Positions 1 through 8,557 of a DNA stretch of 64,000 nucleotides are shown here, one piece after another. Numbering within the stretch: the first letter of the stretch is position 1; each line of letters begins with the position of its first letter. The position numbers and the translations under genes are program-made. The notes beneath the pieces were generated by a model, which was not told the origin of the DNA, did no database searches, and was given only the letters and a program-made list of their open reading frames with translations. This DNA is from Kutzneria buriramensis. Lineage in GTDB: Bacteria > Actinomycetota > Actinomycetes > Mycobacteriales > Pseudonocardiaceae. The stretch spans positions 350,554 to 414,553 of the forward strand of contig NZ_QUNO01000011.1 in NCBI RefSeq assembly GCF_003387475.1, in the 5' to 3' direction.

Positions 1-1049
1 TCGAGGAGCGGCGACTGTGCTATGTGGCGCTGACCCGGTCGGAGCGAGTGTTGCTCGTTTCCGGGCACTGGTGGGGTGAGACGGGGGAGAAGCCGCGCGG
101 CCCCTCGGAGTTCCTCGACGAGGTCCACGCCGTGTTGAGCGTCGGCGACCGGCCGCCGGGCATGGTCGACGAGTGGGCGCCCGCGCCGGCCGAGGACGAC
201 GTGAACCCCCTGATCGCCGACGTGCGCACCGCGCGCTGGCCGGTGGACCCGCTGGGCGCTCGCCGTCAGGCCGTCGCCGACGGGGCCACAATGGTCCTCG
301 CCGCCATGGCCGATCTGTCCAACCCCGAACGTGAACATGTGGAGGGCGCACAACAGCCGGAAGAAGATCCCGAGGGCTGGGCCGCCGACGTGGACGTGCT
401 GCTGGCGGAACGAGAAGCCGCGCGGAGCCGCCGCGAACTCGTCGCGCTGCCCGACCAGCTCACCGTCAGCCAGCTCGTCGAGCTCGCCGACGACCCCGAC
501 GCGCTCGCCCGCCGTCTCCGCCGCCCGCTGCCGTTCCCGCCGAACCCCTTGGCCCGGCGCGGCACCGCGTTCCACGCGTGGCTCGAACAGCGCTTCAAGT
601 CCAACCGGCTGTTCGACCTCGACGAGCTACCCGGCGCCGCCGACGACGTCATCGGGCAGGAGACCGACGCCGACCTCGCCCGTCTGCGCACTGCGTTCCT
701 CGCCAGCCAGTGGGCCGACCGGGTGCCGGTCGACGTCGAGGTGCCGTTCGAGACCGAGGTCGACGGCGTCGCCGTGCGCGGCCGGATGGACGCCGTCTAC
801 GCCGATCCCGACGGCGGCTGGACCGTCGTCGACTGGAAGACCGGCGCCGTCCCCGAGGCCGACAAGCTGCCGGCCCTGTCGGTGCAGCTCGCCGCCTACC
901 GGCTGGCTTGGGCGGCGCTCCAGAACGCGCCGGTGGACAAGGTGCGCGCCGCGTTCCACTACGTGCGGCACGACCACACTCTGCGCCCCGCCGACCTGCT
1001 CGACGCCGAGGGTCTGAAGCTGCTCCTCAGCACGGTGCCCAGGGCCTGA
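1..1049 (+). CDS. adnB: AdnB-like helicase-nuclease, C-terminal part (5' end outside window)
   Basis: The reading frame is already open at base 3 and runs to TGA at 1047-1049, so only the C-terminal ~349 residues are present. It opens with a UvrD/Rep helicase motif VI (CYVALTRSERVLLVSG). The rest is a RecB-family PD-(D/E)XK nuclease domain: GRMDAVY near 780, the catalytic DWKTG at 831-845, and a downstream QLAAYRLAW helix. Helicase followed by a RecB-type nuclease is the arrangement of the AdnA/AdnB double-strand-break resection machines of Actinobacteria. AdnB rather than AdnA is inferred from the ion-channel gene and nudC downstream, the order known in mycobacteria. It would act in the cytoplasm with AdnA, whose gene should lie to the left of the window. 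Confidence 0.88.
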   Translation, partial: EERRLCYVALTRSERVLLVSGHWWGETGEKPRGPSEFLDEVHAVLSVGDRPPGMVDEWAPAPAEDDVNPLIADVRTARWPVDPLGARRQAVADGATMVLAAMADLSNPEREHVEGAQQPEEDPEGWAADVDVLLAEREAARSRRELVALPDQLTVSQLVELADDPDALARRLRRPLPFPPNPLARRGTAFHAWLEQRFKSNRLFDLDELPGAADDVIGQETDADLARLRTAFLASQWADRVPVDVEVPFETEVDGVAVRGRMDAVYADPDGGWTVVDWKTGAVPEADKLPALSVQLAAYRLAWAALQNAPVDKVRAAFHYVRHDHTLRPADLLDAEGLKLLLSTVPRA

Positions 1050-1058
1050 GCCGACTGT

Positions 1059-1613
1059 TCACGGGTGCTGGTCGGCGCCGTCCCAGTGCTGGAGCAGGAC
1101 CGCGCCCGGCGCGGTGACGTGCGCGTACAGCACCTCGAGCAGCCACCGGCTGAACGGCGACGGCCCGAACTCGCTGGCCCGGTCCTCCGGCGCGACCTCG
1201 ACCCGCGCCGGGCCGTCGTCGCCGGCGCGCACCAGGCCGACGCCGTAGTAGTCCAGCTCGATCAGCGGCCACGGGTCGTAGTCGGCGCTCTCGGGCACCA
1301 GCACGGCGCACGGCGCGAGGGTCATCAGTGTGCCGCAGGACTCCAGCGCCTGCTCGACGCCGGCCTCGGTGACCAGGATGCCGACCAGGTCGATCGCCGA
1401 CACCGGCACCACGTCGTGGAAGGCGGGCTCGAACCAGGAGTGGAACCAGGACGGATCCGGCGCCGGCGGCCAGCCGTTGGCGGTGCGCCACTGGTGCACG
1501 TCCGCGCGCAGCCGAACCACGGCCGACACTCGCTGACCGAGGACGGCCACATCCGAGATCACCGTGCCGTGCCACCCGAGGGCGGACACAGCGTGCTGGG
1601 TTCGCGACTGCAC
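1059..1613 (-). CDS. Hypothetical protein, 184 aa
   Basis: No family recognised. The product is soluble-looking and acidic, without a signal peptide or membrane segment, and rich in Trp and Pro in its first half (WPPAPDPSWFHSWFEPAF). It is convergent with adnB, the stops being 10 bp apart. A GTG about 18 codons in (VISDVAVLGQ) is an alternative start. Codon third positions are GC-rich as in real genes of the window, which supports coding. Confidence 0.6.
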   Translation of the reverse strand: MQSRTQHAVSALGWHGTVISDVAVLGQRVSAVVRLRADVHQWRTANGWPPAPDPSWFHSWFEPAFHDVVPVSAIDLVGILVTEAGVEQALESCGTLMTLAPCAVLVPESADYDPWPLIELDYYGVGLVRAGDDGPARVEVAPEDRASEFGPSPFSRWLLEVLYAHVTAPGAVLLQHWDGADQHP

Positions 1614-1685
1614 GCGATCATCCTATGGTCAGGGCCGCCGGGGCGACAGGGTCTTGCAGATGGCCAATTGCAGGAAACATACGGC

Positions 1686-2054
1686 TCAGGCGGCCGAACG
1701 GCTCACCCGCAGCGCCCAGACCACCAATGGAACCTGGAGCGGAAGCCGCGCGACAGTGGCCAACCTCTCGGTTCGGGACCGGTTCCAGGCGTCCACCGCC
1801 ATCTTCACGTTCGCCGGGAAGACGGCCGCGAACAGGGCCGCCGCGGCCAGCCCGCCGAGCCGCCGGGTGCGGGGCGTCGCCACCGCCGCGGCGACCGCCA
1901 GCTCGGCCACGCCGGACACATACGTCCAGGTCCGGGCGCTGCCCGGCAGCGTCGTCGGCACGATCCGGTCGTACGGCTTCGGGTAGGCGAAGTGGGTCAC
2001 GCACGCTACGGCCAACAGGGCGGACAGCGCGAGCGCCGGACGGGCTGTGGTCAT
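1686..2054 (-). CDS. DoxX-like small membrane protein
   Basis: This is a 122-residue protein with four hydrophobic stretches, the size and topology of DoxX/DUF4267-type integral membrane proteins. The ATG at 2054 (MTTARPALALSALL) was chosen over the upstream start at 2141 because it opens directly into the first membrane helix, while the upstream 29 residues look non-coding. Residues near 70-95 (AALFAAVFPANVKMAVD) resemble the DoxX core. The biochemical role of such proteins is poorly defined. It is divergent from the channel gene that follows. Confidence 0.65.
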   Translation of the reverse strand: MTTARPALALSALLAVACVTHFAYPKPYDRIVPTTLPGSARTWTYVSGVAELAVAAAVATPRTRRLGGLAAAALFAAVFPANVKMAVDAWNRSRTERLATVARLPLQVPLVVWALRVSRSAA

Positions 2055-2207
2055 GGACCGAGCGTGACACGACGGGTCCCCTCCCGGCGAGGTGATGCGG
2101 GTCCCAGCAGGTCGAACGGGATGTGGTGGGGAAGTTACCACGACGTGACCATGATCGGTTGAAAACTTACCTAAGCGGGGGAGGTGATCACCGGGTGGGC
2201 CGACCGT

Positions 2208-2213
2208 TACCCT
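2208..2213 (+). promoter_or_regulatory. Candidate -10 box (TACCCT) for the K+ channel gene
   Basis: TACCCT fits the actinobacterial TANNNT -10 pattern and lies 8 nt before the ATG at 2222. Transcription would then begin at or next to the start codon, giving a leaderless mRNA. No convincing -35 is visible. Confidence 0.4.
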
Positions 2214-2221
2214 CCGGCAGC

Positions 2222-3280
2222 ATGAGCAGCAGCGGCGACGGCCTCGCGGGCCGCCCCGGACACGCCCTGGTCGGCGTGGTGCGGATGCCGGCCAACGGCG
2301 GCAGCCCGGTCCGGACGATCACCCGCCGCGTGCTGTTCGCGCTGCTGGCGCTGGTGGTCACCGTGGTCATCGTCTACGCCGACCGCGGCGGCTACCGGGA
2401 CAGCAACGGCGTCGCCGGCCACGGCCTGAGCCTGATCGACTGCGTCTACTACGCGCTGGTCTCGCTGACGGCCACCGGCTACGGCGACATCGTGCCGGTC
2501 ACCGAGGCCGCCCGGCTGGTGAACATCCTGGTCATCACCCCGCTGCGGGTGCTGTTCCTCATCGTGCTGATCGGCACCACGCTCGAGGTGCTCACCGAGC
2601 GCTCCCGGCAGTCGTTCAAGATCCAACGCTGGAGGTCGAAGGTGCGCGACCACGTGGTCGTCGTCGGGTACGGCACCAAGGGCCGCGCCGCGGTCGCCAC
2701 CCTGCTCGGCGAGGGCGTCGAGCCCGGCCAGATCGTCGTGGTGGACATGACCAAGCCGGCGCTGGAGGCCGCCTCGGCCCGCGGCCTGGTCACCGTCACC
2801 GGCTCCGGCACCCGCTCCGACGTGCTGCGCGTTGCCGGCGTGCCGAAGGCCCGTGCGGTGGTCATCGCCACCAACCGCGACGACACCGCCGTGCTCGTCA
2901 CGCTCACCGCCCGCGAGCTGGCGCCCAAGGCGCACCTCGTGGTGTCGGTGCGCGAGGCCGAGAACGAGCACCTGCTCCGCCAGTCCGGCGCCGACCAGGT
3001 CGTGGTGTCCAGCGAGACGGCCGGCCGGCTGCTGGGCATGGCCACCAGCACGCCGAGCGTCGTCGCCATGGTCGAGGACCTGCTCACCCCGGACGTCGGC
3101 CTGGCCATCGCCGAGCGCGAGGTGGAGGACGGCGAGGTCGGCGGCTCGCCGCGGCACCTGTCCGACATCGTGCTGGGCGTGGTCCGCAACGGCACGCTCT
3201 ACCGGGTCGACGCCCCCGAGGCCGACGCCATCGAGACCGGCGACCGGCTGCTGTATGTCAAGAAGGTCACGCCCGCCTGA
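2222..3280 (+). CDS. Potassium channel with RCK (TrkA-N) domain
   Basis: A 352-residue two-helix K+ channel. The first membrane helix is near residues 30-45, then a pore helix and selectivity filter TATGYGD, then a second helix (LVITPLRVLFLIVLIG). A cytoplasmic Rossmann RCK domain starts at VVVVGYGTKGRAA, and a TrkA-C-like lobe follows. Such proteins gate K+ flux in response to a ligand bound at the RCK domain. The ATG at 2222 is preferred over an in-frame start at 2123, because the extra 33 residues look non-coding and a -10 box sits just before 2222. The position after adnB and before nudC matches Rv3200c of M. tuberculosis, although two peptidase genes intervene before nudC here. Confidence 0.88.
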   Translation: MSSSGDGLAGRPGHALVGVVRMPANGGSPVRTITRRVLFALLALVVTVVIVYADRGGYRDSNGVAGHGLSLIDCVYYALVSLTATGYGDIVPVTEAARLVNILVITPLRVLFLIVLIGTTLEVLTERSRQSFKIQRWRSKVRDHVVVVGYGTKGRAAVATLLGEGVEPGQIVVVDMTKPALEAASARGLVTVTGSGTRSDVLRVAGVPKARAVVIATNRDDTAVLVTLTARELAPKAHLVVSVREAENEHLLRQSGADQVVVSSETAGRLLGMATSTPSVVAMVEDLLTPDVGLAIAEREVEDGEVGGSPRHLSDIVLGVVRNGTLYRVDAPEADAIETGDRLLYVKKVTPA

Positions 3281-3360
3281 TTCCCGCCCTTCGCAGGGTT
3301 ATGCCGGTCCTGACCCGGCGCTACGGTCCGTGCTGACCCCCTCACCCTGCGGGAGGACAC

Positions 3361-4764
3361 ATGGCACGGCGTCTGCCCCTGCCCATCGGCGGTGTCGCGG
3401 CGGCCATCGCCGCCGCGGCCGTTCTGCTGCTGCCCCAGGCCGCCACCACGACCACGGTGGCCGCGACCGAGAGCACCCAGGCCGCGCAGGCCACCTTCGT
3501 GTACCGGGTCTCCGGCGCGCAGGCCAGCGCGGAGAAACTGTTCTCGTACGGCTTCGACGTGATGGAGGAACGCGACGGCAACGACCTGTTCGTGCTCGGC
3601 ACCGCCGCCGAGGGCGACCGGCTGCGGCAGGCCGGCTTCACCGCCAGCACCGAGACCGTGATGAACCCGCCGAGCTGGGCGCCGCCCAAGCCGCGCACGA
3701 CCAACGCGCCGACCGCGGCCGACGCCGGCGAGACGTACTACGGCGGCTACCACACGGTCAACGCCCAGTACGCGCACATGGACCAGGTCGCCCAGCAGCA
3801 CCCCGACCTGGCCACCTCGTTCACCTACGGCCAGTCCTGGCTGAAGTCCAAGGGCAAGGCCGGCTACGACCTCAAGGGCATCTGCATCACCAAGAAGCAG
3901 GCCGGCGACTGCGCGCTCAACCCGAACTCGGCCAAGCCCCGGTTCTTCCTGATGGCGCAGATCCACGCCCGCGAGATCACCACCGGTGACGTCGCCTACC
4001 GCTGGATCGACTACCTGGTGAGCAACTATGGCAGCAACAGCACGATCACCGCGCTGCTGAACTCCACCGAGATGTGGGTGGTGCCGATCGCCAACCCCGA
4101 CGGCGTGGACATCGTGCAGCAGGGCGGCAACTCGCCCAACCTCCAGCGCAAGAACGCCGACAACAGCCACGGCAGCAACTGCGGCTTCGGCGGCCAGATC
4201 GGCGTGGACCTCAACCGCAACTACAACACGCACTTCGGCGGCGCGAGCACGTCGACCGACCCGTGCAACGAGGTCTACAAGGGACCGTCGGCCGACTCGG
4301 AGATCGAGAACACCTCGCTGGAGGGCCTGTTCCGCAACCTGTGGCCGGCACGCCGCACCGGCACCGGCGTCACCGACCCGGCCCCGGCCGACACCAAGGG
4401 CATCATGATGACGATGCACAGCGACGGCAGCGTGGTCATCTTCCCCTGGGACTACAGCTCGTCCGTGCACACCGGCAACGACGCCTCGCTGCGGGCCATC
4501 GGCAAGCAGCTCGGCTCGATCACCGGCTACCCGTACGGCCAGGCCGGCCAGGTGCTGTACAACGCGTCCGGCAGCACCGACGACTGGTCCTACGACAAGC
4601 TCGGCGTCGCCAGCTTCACCATCGAGGTCGGCGACAACGCCAACCGCGGGTGCAGCGGCTTCCTGCCGAACTACTCGTGCCAGGCCAGCTTCTTCTGGCC
4701 CAAGATGCAGCCGGCGCTGGTCTACGCCGCGCAGCAGGCGGCGGCCCCGTACCAGAACCACTGA
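3361..4764 (+). CDS. Secreted M14 zinc carboxypeptidase
   Basis: A 467-residue exported metallocarboxypeptidase. An N-terminal signal (residues 1-~36) precedes a pro-region and an M14 catalytic domain from about residue 125. The zinc ligands are H202 and E205 in QIHARE and H353 in MTMHSDGS. The substrate-binding DLNRNY is at 283-288, and the catalytic Glu is E422 in FTIEVGD. These are the features of the carboxypeptidase T/A family, which removes C-terminal residues from peptides outside the cell. The ATG at 3361 has a GGGAGG ribosome-binding site 5 nt upstream. The gene stands alone and is followed by a strong terminator. Specificity (hydrophobic or basic) cannot be read off. Confidence 0.92.
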   Translation: MARRLPLPIGGVAAAIAAAAVLLLPQAATTTTVAATESTQAAQATFVYRVSGAQASAEKLFSYGFDVMEERDGNDLFVLGTAAEGDRLRQAGFTASTETVMNPPSWAPPKPRTTNAPTAADAGETYYGGYHTVNAQYAHMDQVAQQHPDLATSFTYGQSWLKSKGKAGYDLKGICITKKQAGDCALNPNSAKPRFFLMAQIHAREITTGDVAYRWIDYLVSNYGSNSTITALLNSTEMWVVPIANPDGVDIVQQGGNSPNLQRKNADNSHGSNCGFGGQIGVDLNRNYNTHFGGASTSTDPCNEVYKGPSADSEIENTSLEGLFRNLWPARRTGTGVTDPAPADTKGIMMTMHSDGSVVIFPWDYSSSVHTGNDASLRAIGKQLGSITGYPYGQAGQVLYNASGSTDDWSYDKLGVASFTIEVGDNANRGCSGFLPNYSCQASFFWPKMQPALVYAAQQAAAPYQNH

Positions 4765-4776
4765 ACCAACCGGCGG

Positions 4777-4817
4777 GAAGAAGGGGCGGAAGCCGACCTG
4801 GCCTCCGCCCCTTCTTC
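4777..4817. terminator. Hairpin terminator after the M14 gene
   Basis: Perfect 14-bp arms (4777-4790 and 4804-4817, GAAGAAGGGGCGGA and its complement) with a 13-nt loop, 12 bp after the M14 stop codon. It also lies beyond the 3' end of the convergent serine peptidase gene, so it may work in both directions. Confidence 0.8.
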
Positions 4818-4889
4818 GTTGGCTGACAAGTGGCGCGGGTGGCGCCTACTTGAGCCCCAGCGGCAGGTAAGAGTCACCCGCGCCGGGCG

Positions 4890-7800
4890 TCACCCGACCG
4901 TGTAGCTGTACGGGAACGCCTTGAGCGAGTCGCCCGCGGTCGCGAACTGGTTGTAGTCGTCCAGGTAGAGGAACCCGGAGACCTTGGCGCCCTTCGGCGC
5001 GGTCGGCGTGATGGTCACGCTGATCGTGCCGCTCTGACCCGGCTGCAACACCAGCGGCGTCACGGCCGGCGCGTTGGCCTGCACCGTGCCGAGCCACGCG
5101 TCACCCGTGGACGAGGTGACCGCGGCGTCGAACAGCTGCGTGTGCGCGACGAGTCCGATGTTGGCGGTGTTCGCCTTGCTCGGGTCCTGGAACGGCCCGA
5201 TCTGGTTGAGCTGGGCCAGCCACACGCCCGGCGTCATCTGCGGCGAGGTCAGCGAGGCGATCGCCACGTTGCCGGCGCCGGACCGCTTGAGCACCTCGGG
5301 CAGGCCGACGTAGGTCGACAGGTCCAGGTCGATCGGCTCACTCGACGACGCCGCCGCGGTCAGGCCGGTCGTCTCCGTCGGGACGGTGAACTGCGTGGCG
5401 GTGAACTGCGGCAGCGGGACGTTCGCCGCCTGGTTGAGCGGCAGCACCTGGAGGTCGTCGGACGTGGTCGAGCGGCCGTCGACGAAGTAGGACAGCGCCG
5501 CCTTGCCGGTGTTGCGCACCTGGAGCTGGATCGTGGTCGGCTTGCCGGCCGGCAGCGTGTGCGGCAAGTTGCCGACCCGCGCGTCGACCACGTTGTAGCG
5601 CAGCGAACCGCTGAACTTCTGCGAGGTGGCCGTGCCGGCGACCGGGTTGGCCGCCGCGACGACGAAGGTCCACTCGCCCGGCGCCGGGTCGCGCCGGTAG
5701 ACCTGCACGGAGCGGCCGTAGCCGGTCGCGTTGTTCTTGGCGTCCACCGACACCACGTTGTTCTGCGCGCTCAGCAGCTGGCCGTCCGGGCTCACCAGGT
5801 AGCCGTTGATCACCTGGTTCGGGTCGCCGGCCAGGGTGAGGTCGATGCCGAGGTCGCGCTGCCCGCGGGCCACGTCGAACCGGTACACGTTGGTCTGCGC
5901 CGGACCGCCGGGGCGGCCGTTGCCGCCGGTCAGCGTGCCGGTGAAGGAGCCGCCCCAGCTGGGCAGCTTGGTCCGCAGCACCACCGGCACCGCGAGCTGC
6001 CTGCCCTTGGAACCGTTGAGCTGCACCGCCGCGGCCAGGTCGCCGGGGTTGCCGGGGTTGGACACCAGCACGTGGAAGGTGCCGCTCTGGCCCGGCTTCA
6101 AAGTCAGCGAGGACGGGAAGACACCGCCGACGGTGACGTACTTGCTCGTCGCGAACTCCAGCGGGATGACGCCCTTGACGCTGTCGGGCGCCGCCCGGAC
6201 CTCGATGAGCGCGGTCCAGTTGCCGGCCTTCGGCGAGTGCACGTCGATGTGGCCGAAACCGGCCAGGCCCTGGGCGAGTGAGAAACCGGTGAGCGTGCCG
6301 GTCGGGTCGAGCAGGAACATCTGCACGATGCGGGGCCCGGAGTGTGGGTAGGCGAAGGAGGCGTCCAGGTGGTCGGCGCCCGCCGGCACGGTGAACGTCT
6401 TGGTTGTGTAGACGTACTTCGAGCCGTAGCCGCTGACCCAGGTCGGGGCCGTGGTCGAGGTGCCGTCGAGGGTGACGCTGGTGTGCTCGTCGGAGACCTG
6501 CTGGGTCAATGTCCGGTTGTGCGCGCTGACGGTCTGGGTGTCCGCGCCGGTGTTGGTCACCGTCAGGTCCTTGGCCTGCGGCTGACCCGGGTTGCCCTCG
6601 GCAAGGATCTGAGTCTGGTTCACGACCAGGTTGTCACCCTGCGCCGCCGGCGAACCGTTGCCGTCCTTGACCGACAGCGCCGCGCGCACCGCCTCGTAGG
6701 CGTTGAGCAGGCCGGCGCCCTGCCGGTCGGACGGGTCCAGGTTGTCGGTCGCGGTGCTGGTCAGCAGCTGCTTCACCAGCTGCGGCGCCGGCCGCACGCC
6801 GTGATGGGTGCGTTCGTACGCCTCGATCACCAGCGCGGCCGCGCCGGCGATCAGCGGCGAGGACATGCTGGTGCCGCCGAACGCCTGTACCGGCGAGCCC
6901 TGGCCCTTGGCGTTAGTGCAGTCGATGTAGATCTTCGGATTCGGCGTGCACAGCGCCCAGCCCTCGTCGCCCGGGGCGATCAGGTTGACCACGCGGCCGC
7001 GTTCGGTCACGCCGCCCGAGCTGATCGCGGAGACGTTGTCGCTGGCCCACTTGCCGCTGAAGCCCGGCAGCGCCGAGTACAGCTCGCTGTAGATGCGATA
7101 CGTCGTCGACGCGCCAGCGGCGATGATCGCCGGGTCGCTGGCCACGTTGCCGATCGTGCCGTTGATGCCGGAGTCGCCGGAGCTGGCCACGATGGTGACG
7201 CCCGCGGCGATGGCCGCCCGGTTGGCCACCGACCACGGGTCGGTGTTGTTGTCCGGGTACGGGTTGCTGCCCAGCGACTCGTTGATGACGTCGACCTTGT
7301 CGACGTTCACCGCGTAGTCGACGGCCTGCACGATGGCCGATGTGGTGCCGAAACCGTTGGAGGCGATCGCCTTCAGCCCCACCAGCGACGCATCCGGCGC
7401 GACACCGCGGATCCGGATTGTACAGCCCGCCGGCAGCTGCGAGGCGGCGTTGGTGAAGTCGGCCAGGTCGTAGGTCTGCCGGCCCTGCGCGGCGATCGCG
7501 CTCGCGTCGCCGAACGCCTCAGCGTCCGCGCCAGGCGCCGCCACGCCCTCGCCGCTGAAGTCCTTGTAGTCGCTGAACACCCGGCTGCCGTCGGCCCGCT
7601 TGAAGTCCGGGTTGTCGATGTCTACGCCGTCGGCGATGTAGGCGACCTTGACGCCCTTGCCGGTGGCCAGGCTCGCGGCCTGAGGTGTGCTCGGGTTGTC
7701 GTAGGCGACGTGCGTGGTCTGGAGCGCCTCCGGCTCCAGCAGCGGCTTGCCCGGGTCGATCGGGCACGCGGCTCGGGACGTCGTCGCGGCCGGCGCCTGG

Positions 7801-8186
7801 TCGGCGGTGGTTGGCGATTCCGCCTTGCGCACCGACAAATCCGGGTACACCGCCTGCACACGCGGATCACTGGCGAGATGCTGCTGCTCCGCGCCGGTCA
7901 CCTTCGCGGCGAAGCCGTTGACCACGCTGAACTGCTTGACGTTCTCCGCGCCGGTCTGCTTCGCCTGGTCCACCAGCGGCTGCTGGTCGGACTGGGTCAG
8001 CGCCTTCCGGTGATCTGTGTCCCCCTTGGTGACCGGCGCGTCCGGGTGCTGGTCCTTGAGAACGACGATCACCGACTGCTTGGCGCCCTCGCTCAGATCG
8101 GCGGGCGCGGCAGACACCGCCGCCGGCACGACCGGCGCAAGCACCAGTGCGCCGACCGCGAGCGCGGCCAGTGGTCTTAAACGCAT
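4890..8186 (-). CDS. Large secreted serine peptidase, subtilisin-like fold with sedolisin-like active site
   Basis: A 1,098-residue exported protein: signal peptide (1-26), I9-like inhibitory prodomain (~36-120), catalytic domain (~176-505), then about 590 residues of beta-rich repeats, probably binding domains. The serine motif is canonical (GGTSMSSP, Ser440). The other subtilisin catalytic residues are not. In VAYIADGVD the usual Asp position is Ala185. The usual HGTHVAG is EAFGDAS, with no His. The oxyanion Asn is Asp338 in ASSGDSG. The pattern E223-x3-D227, Asp338, Ser440 is what sedolisins (S53) use. Related actinobacterial proteins are generally labelled S8. It may be an acid-type serine-carboxyl peptidase or inactive; the first seems more likely because all the sedolisin residues are kept. 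ATG at 8186; monocistronic. Confidence 0.85.
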   Translation of the reverse strand: MRLRPLAALAVGALVLAPVVPAAVSAAPADLSEGAKQSVIVVLKDQHPDAPVTKGDTDHRKALTQSDQQPLVDQAKQTGAENVKQFSVVNGFAAKVTGAEQQHLASDPRVQAVYPDLSVRKAESPTTADQAPAATTSRAACPIDPGKPLLEPEALQTTHVAYDNPSTPQAASLATGKGVKVAYIADGVDIDNPDFKRADGSRVFSDYKDFSGEGVAAPGADAEAFGDASAIAAQGRQTYDLADFTNAASQLPAGCTIRIRGVAPDASLVGLKAIASNGFGTTSAIVQAVDYAVNVDKVDVINESLGSNPYPDNNTDPWSVANRAAIAAGVTIVASSGDSGINGTIGNVASDPAIIAAGASTTYRIYSELYSALPGFSGKWASDNVSAISSGGVTERGRVVNLIAPGDEGWALCTPNPKIYIDCTNAKGQGSPVQAFGGTSMSSPLIAGAAALVIEAYERTHHGVRPAPQLVKQLLTSTATDNLDPSDRQGAGLLNAYEAVRAALSVKDGNGSPAAQGDNLVVNQTQILAEGNPGQPQAKDLTVTNTGADTQTVSAHNRTLTQQVSDEHTSVTLDGTSTTAPTWVSGYGSKYVYTTKTFTVPAGADHLDASFAYPHSGPRIVQMFLLDPTGTLTGFSLAQGLAGFGHIDVHSPKAGNWTALIEVRAAPDSVKGVIPLEFATSKYVTVGGVFPSSLTLKPGQSGTFHVLVSNPGNPGDLAAAVQLNGSKGRQLAVPVVLRTKLPSWGGSFTGTLTGGNGRPGGPAQTNVYRFDVARGQRDLGIDLTLAGDPNQVINGYLVSPDGQLLSAQNNVVSVDAKNNATGYGRSVQVYRRDPAPGEWTFVVAAANPVAGTATSQKFSGSLRYNVVDARVGNLPHTLPAGKPTTIQLQVRNTGKAALSYFVDGRSTTSDDLQVLPLNQAANVPLPQFTATQFTVPTETTGLTAAASSSEPIDLDLSTYVGLPEVLKRSGAGNVAIASLTSPQMTPGVWLAQLNQIGPFQDPSKANTANIGLVAHTQLFDAAVTSSTGDAWLGTVQANAPAVTPLVLQPGQSGTISVTITPTAPKGAKVSGFLYLDDYNQFATAGDSLKAFPYSYTVG

Positions 8187-8557
8187 GTGCGACTACTCCG
8201 AACTTCGATGGAAGACCCGGGATCCCCCGTGCCCTGCCACTCTTTGCGGCGGGCAAAGCCCGGACAACCGACGAAAGTCGGGAACAGCCGCCCACCAGAC
8301 CACAGTTCCGCAACGGACCCGCGCGACACAGCCGAACGGCTCACAACTCAGGACGACACCGAACGCCGACTCCACAAGGGATGGCACATCCCAGCTGAAG
8401 GGTTGACCCTCCACGCCGAGCCGCGTCTCGGCAACGATCTGCACGGCAGCGGCGACCGGTCGGCCCCCATGCCGAACCGCGTCTCCACTGTGGACCGCCC
8501 GAGACGCGGACGAGCGGCCGGCCCCACGCTGGGGACCGGCCGCTCGACCAGCGAAAC
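8187..8557. other. Intergenic region between serine peptidase and nudC
   Basis: These 371 bp hold the nudC terminator (8511-8546) and presumably the promoter of the serine peptidase gene near 8190-8260. Open frames here on both strands lack family features. I see nothing else. Confidence 0.5.
8511..8546 (-). terminator. Hairpin terminator after nudC
   Basis: Arms 8511-8525 (CGAGCGGCCGGCCCC) and 8531-8546 pair with a single bulged base around a 5-nt loop, 12 bp beyond the nudC stop in the direction of transcription. Confidence 0.75.

Noticed and set aside
3199..4761. 520-codon minus-strand open frame opposite the M14 gene
   Set aside because: Antisense shadow of a gene with clear zinc ligands.
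6342..8180. 612-codon plus-strand open frame opposite the serine peptidase
   Set aside because: Arg/Val/Gly-rich antisense shadow caused by high GC3; the minus strand encodes a protein with signal peptide and peptidase motifs.
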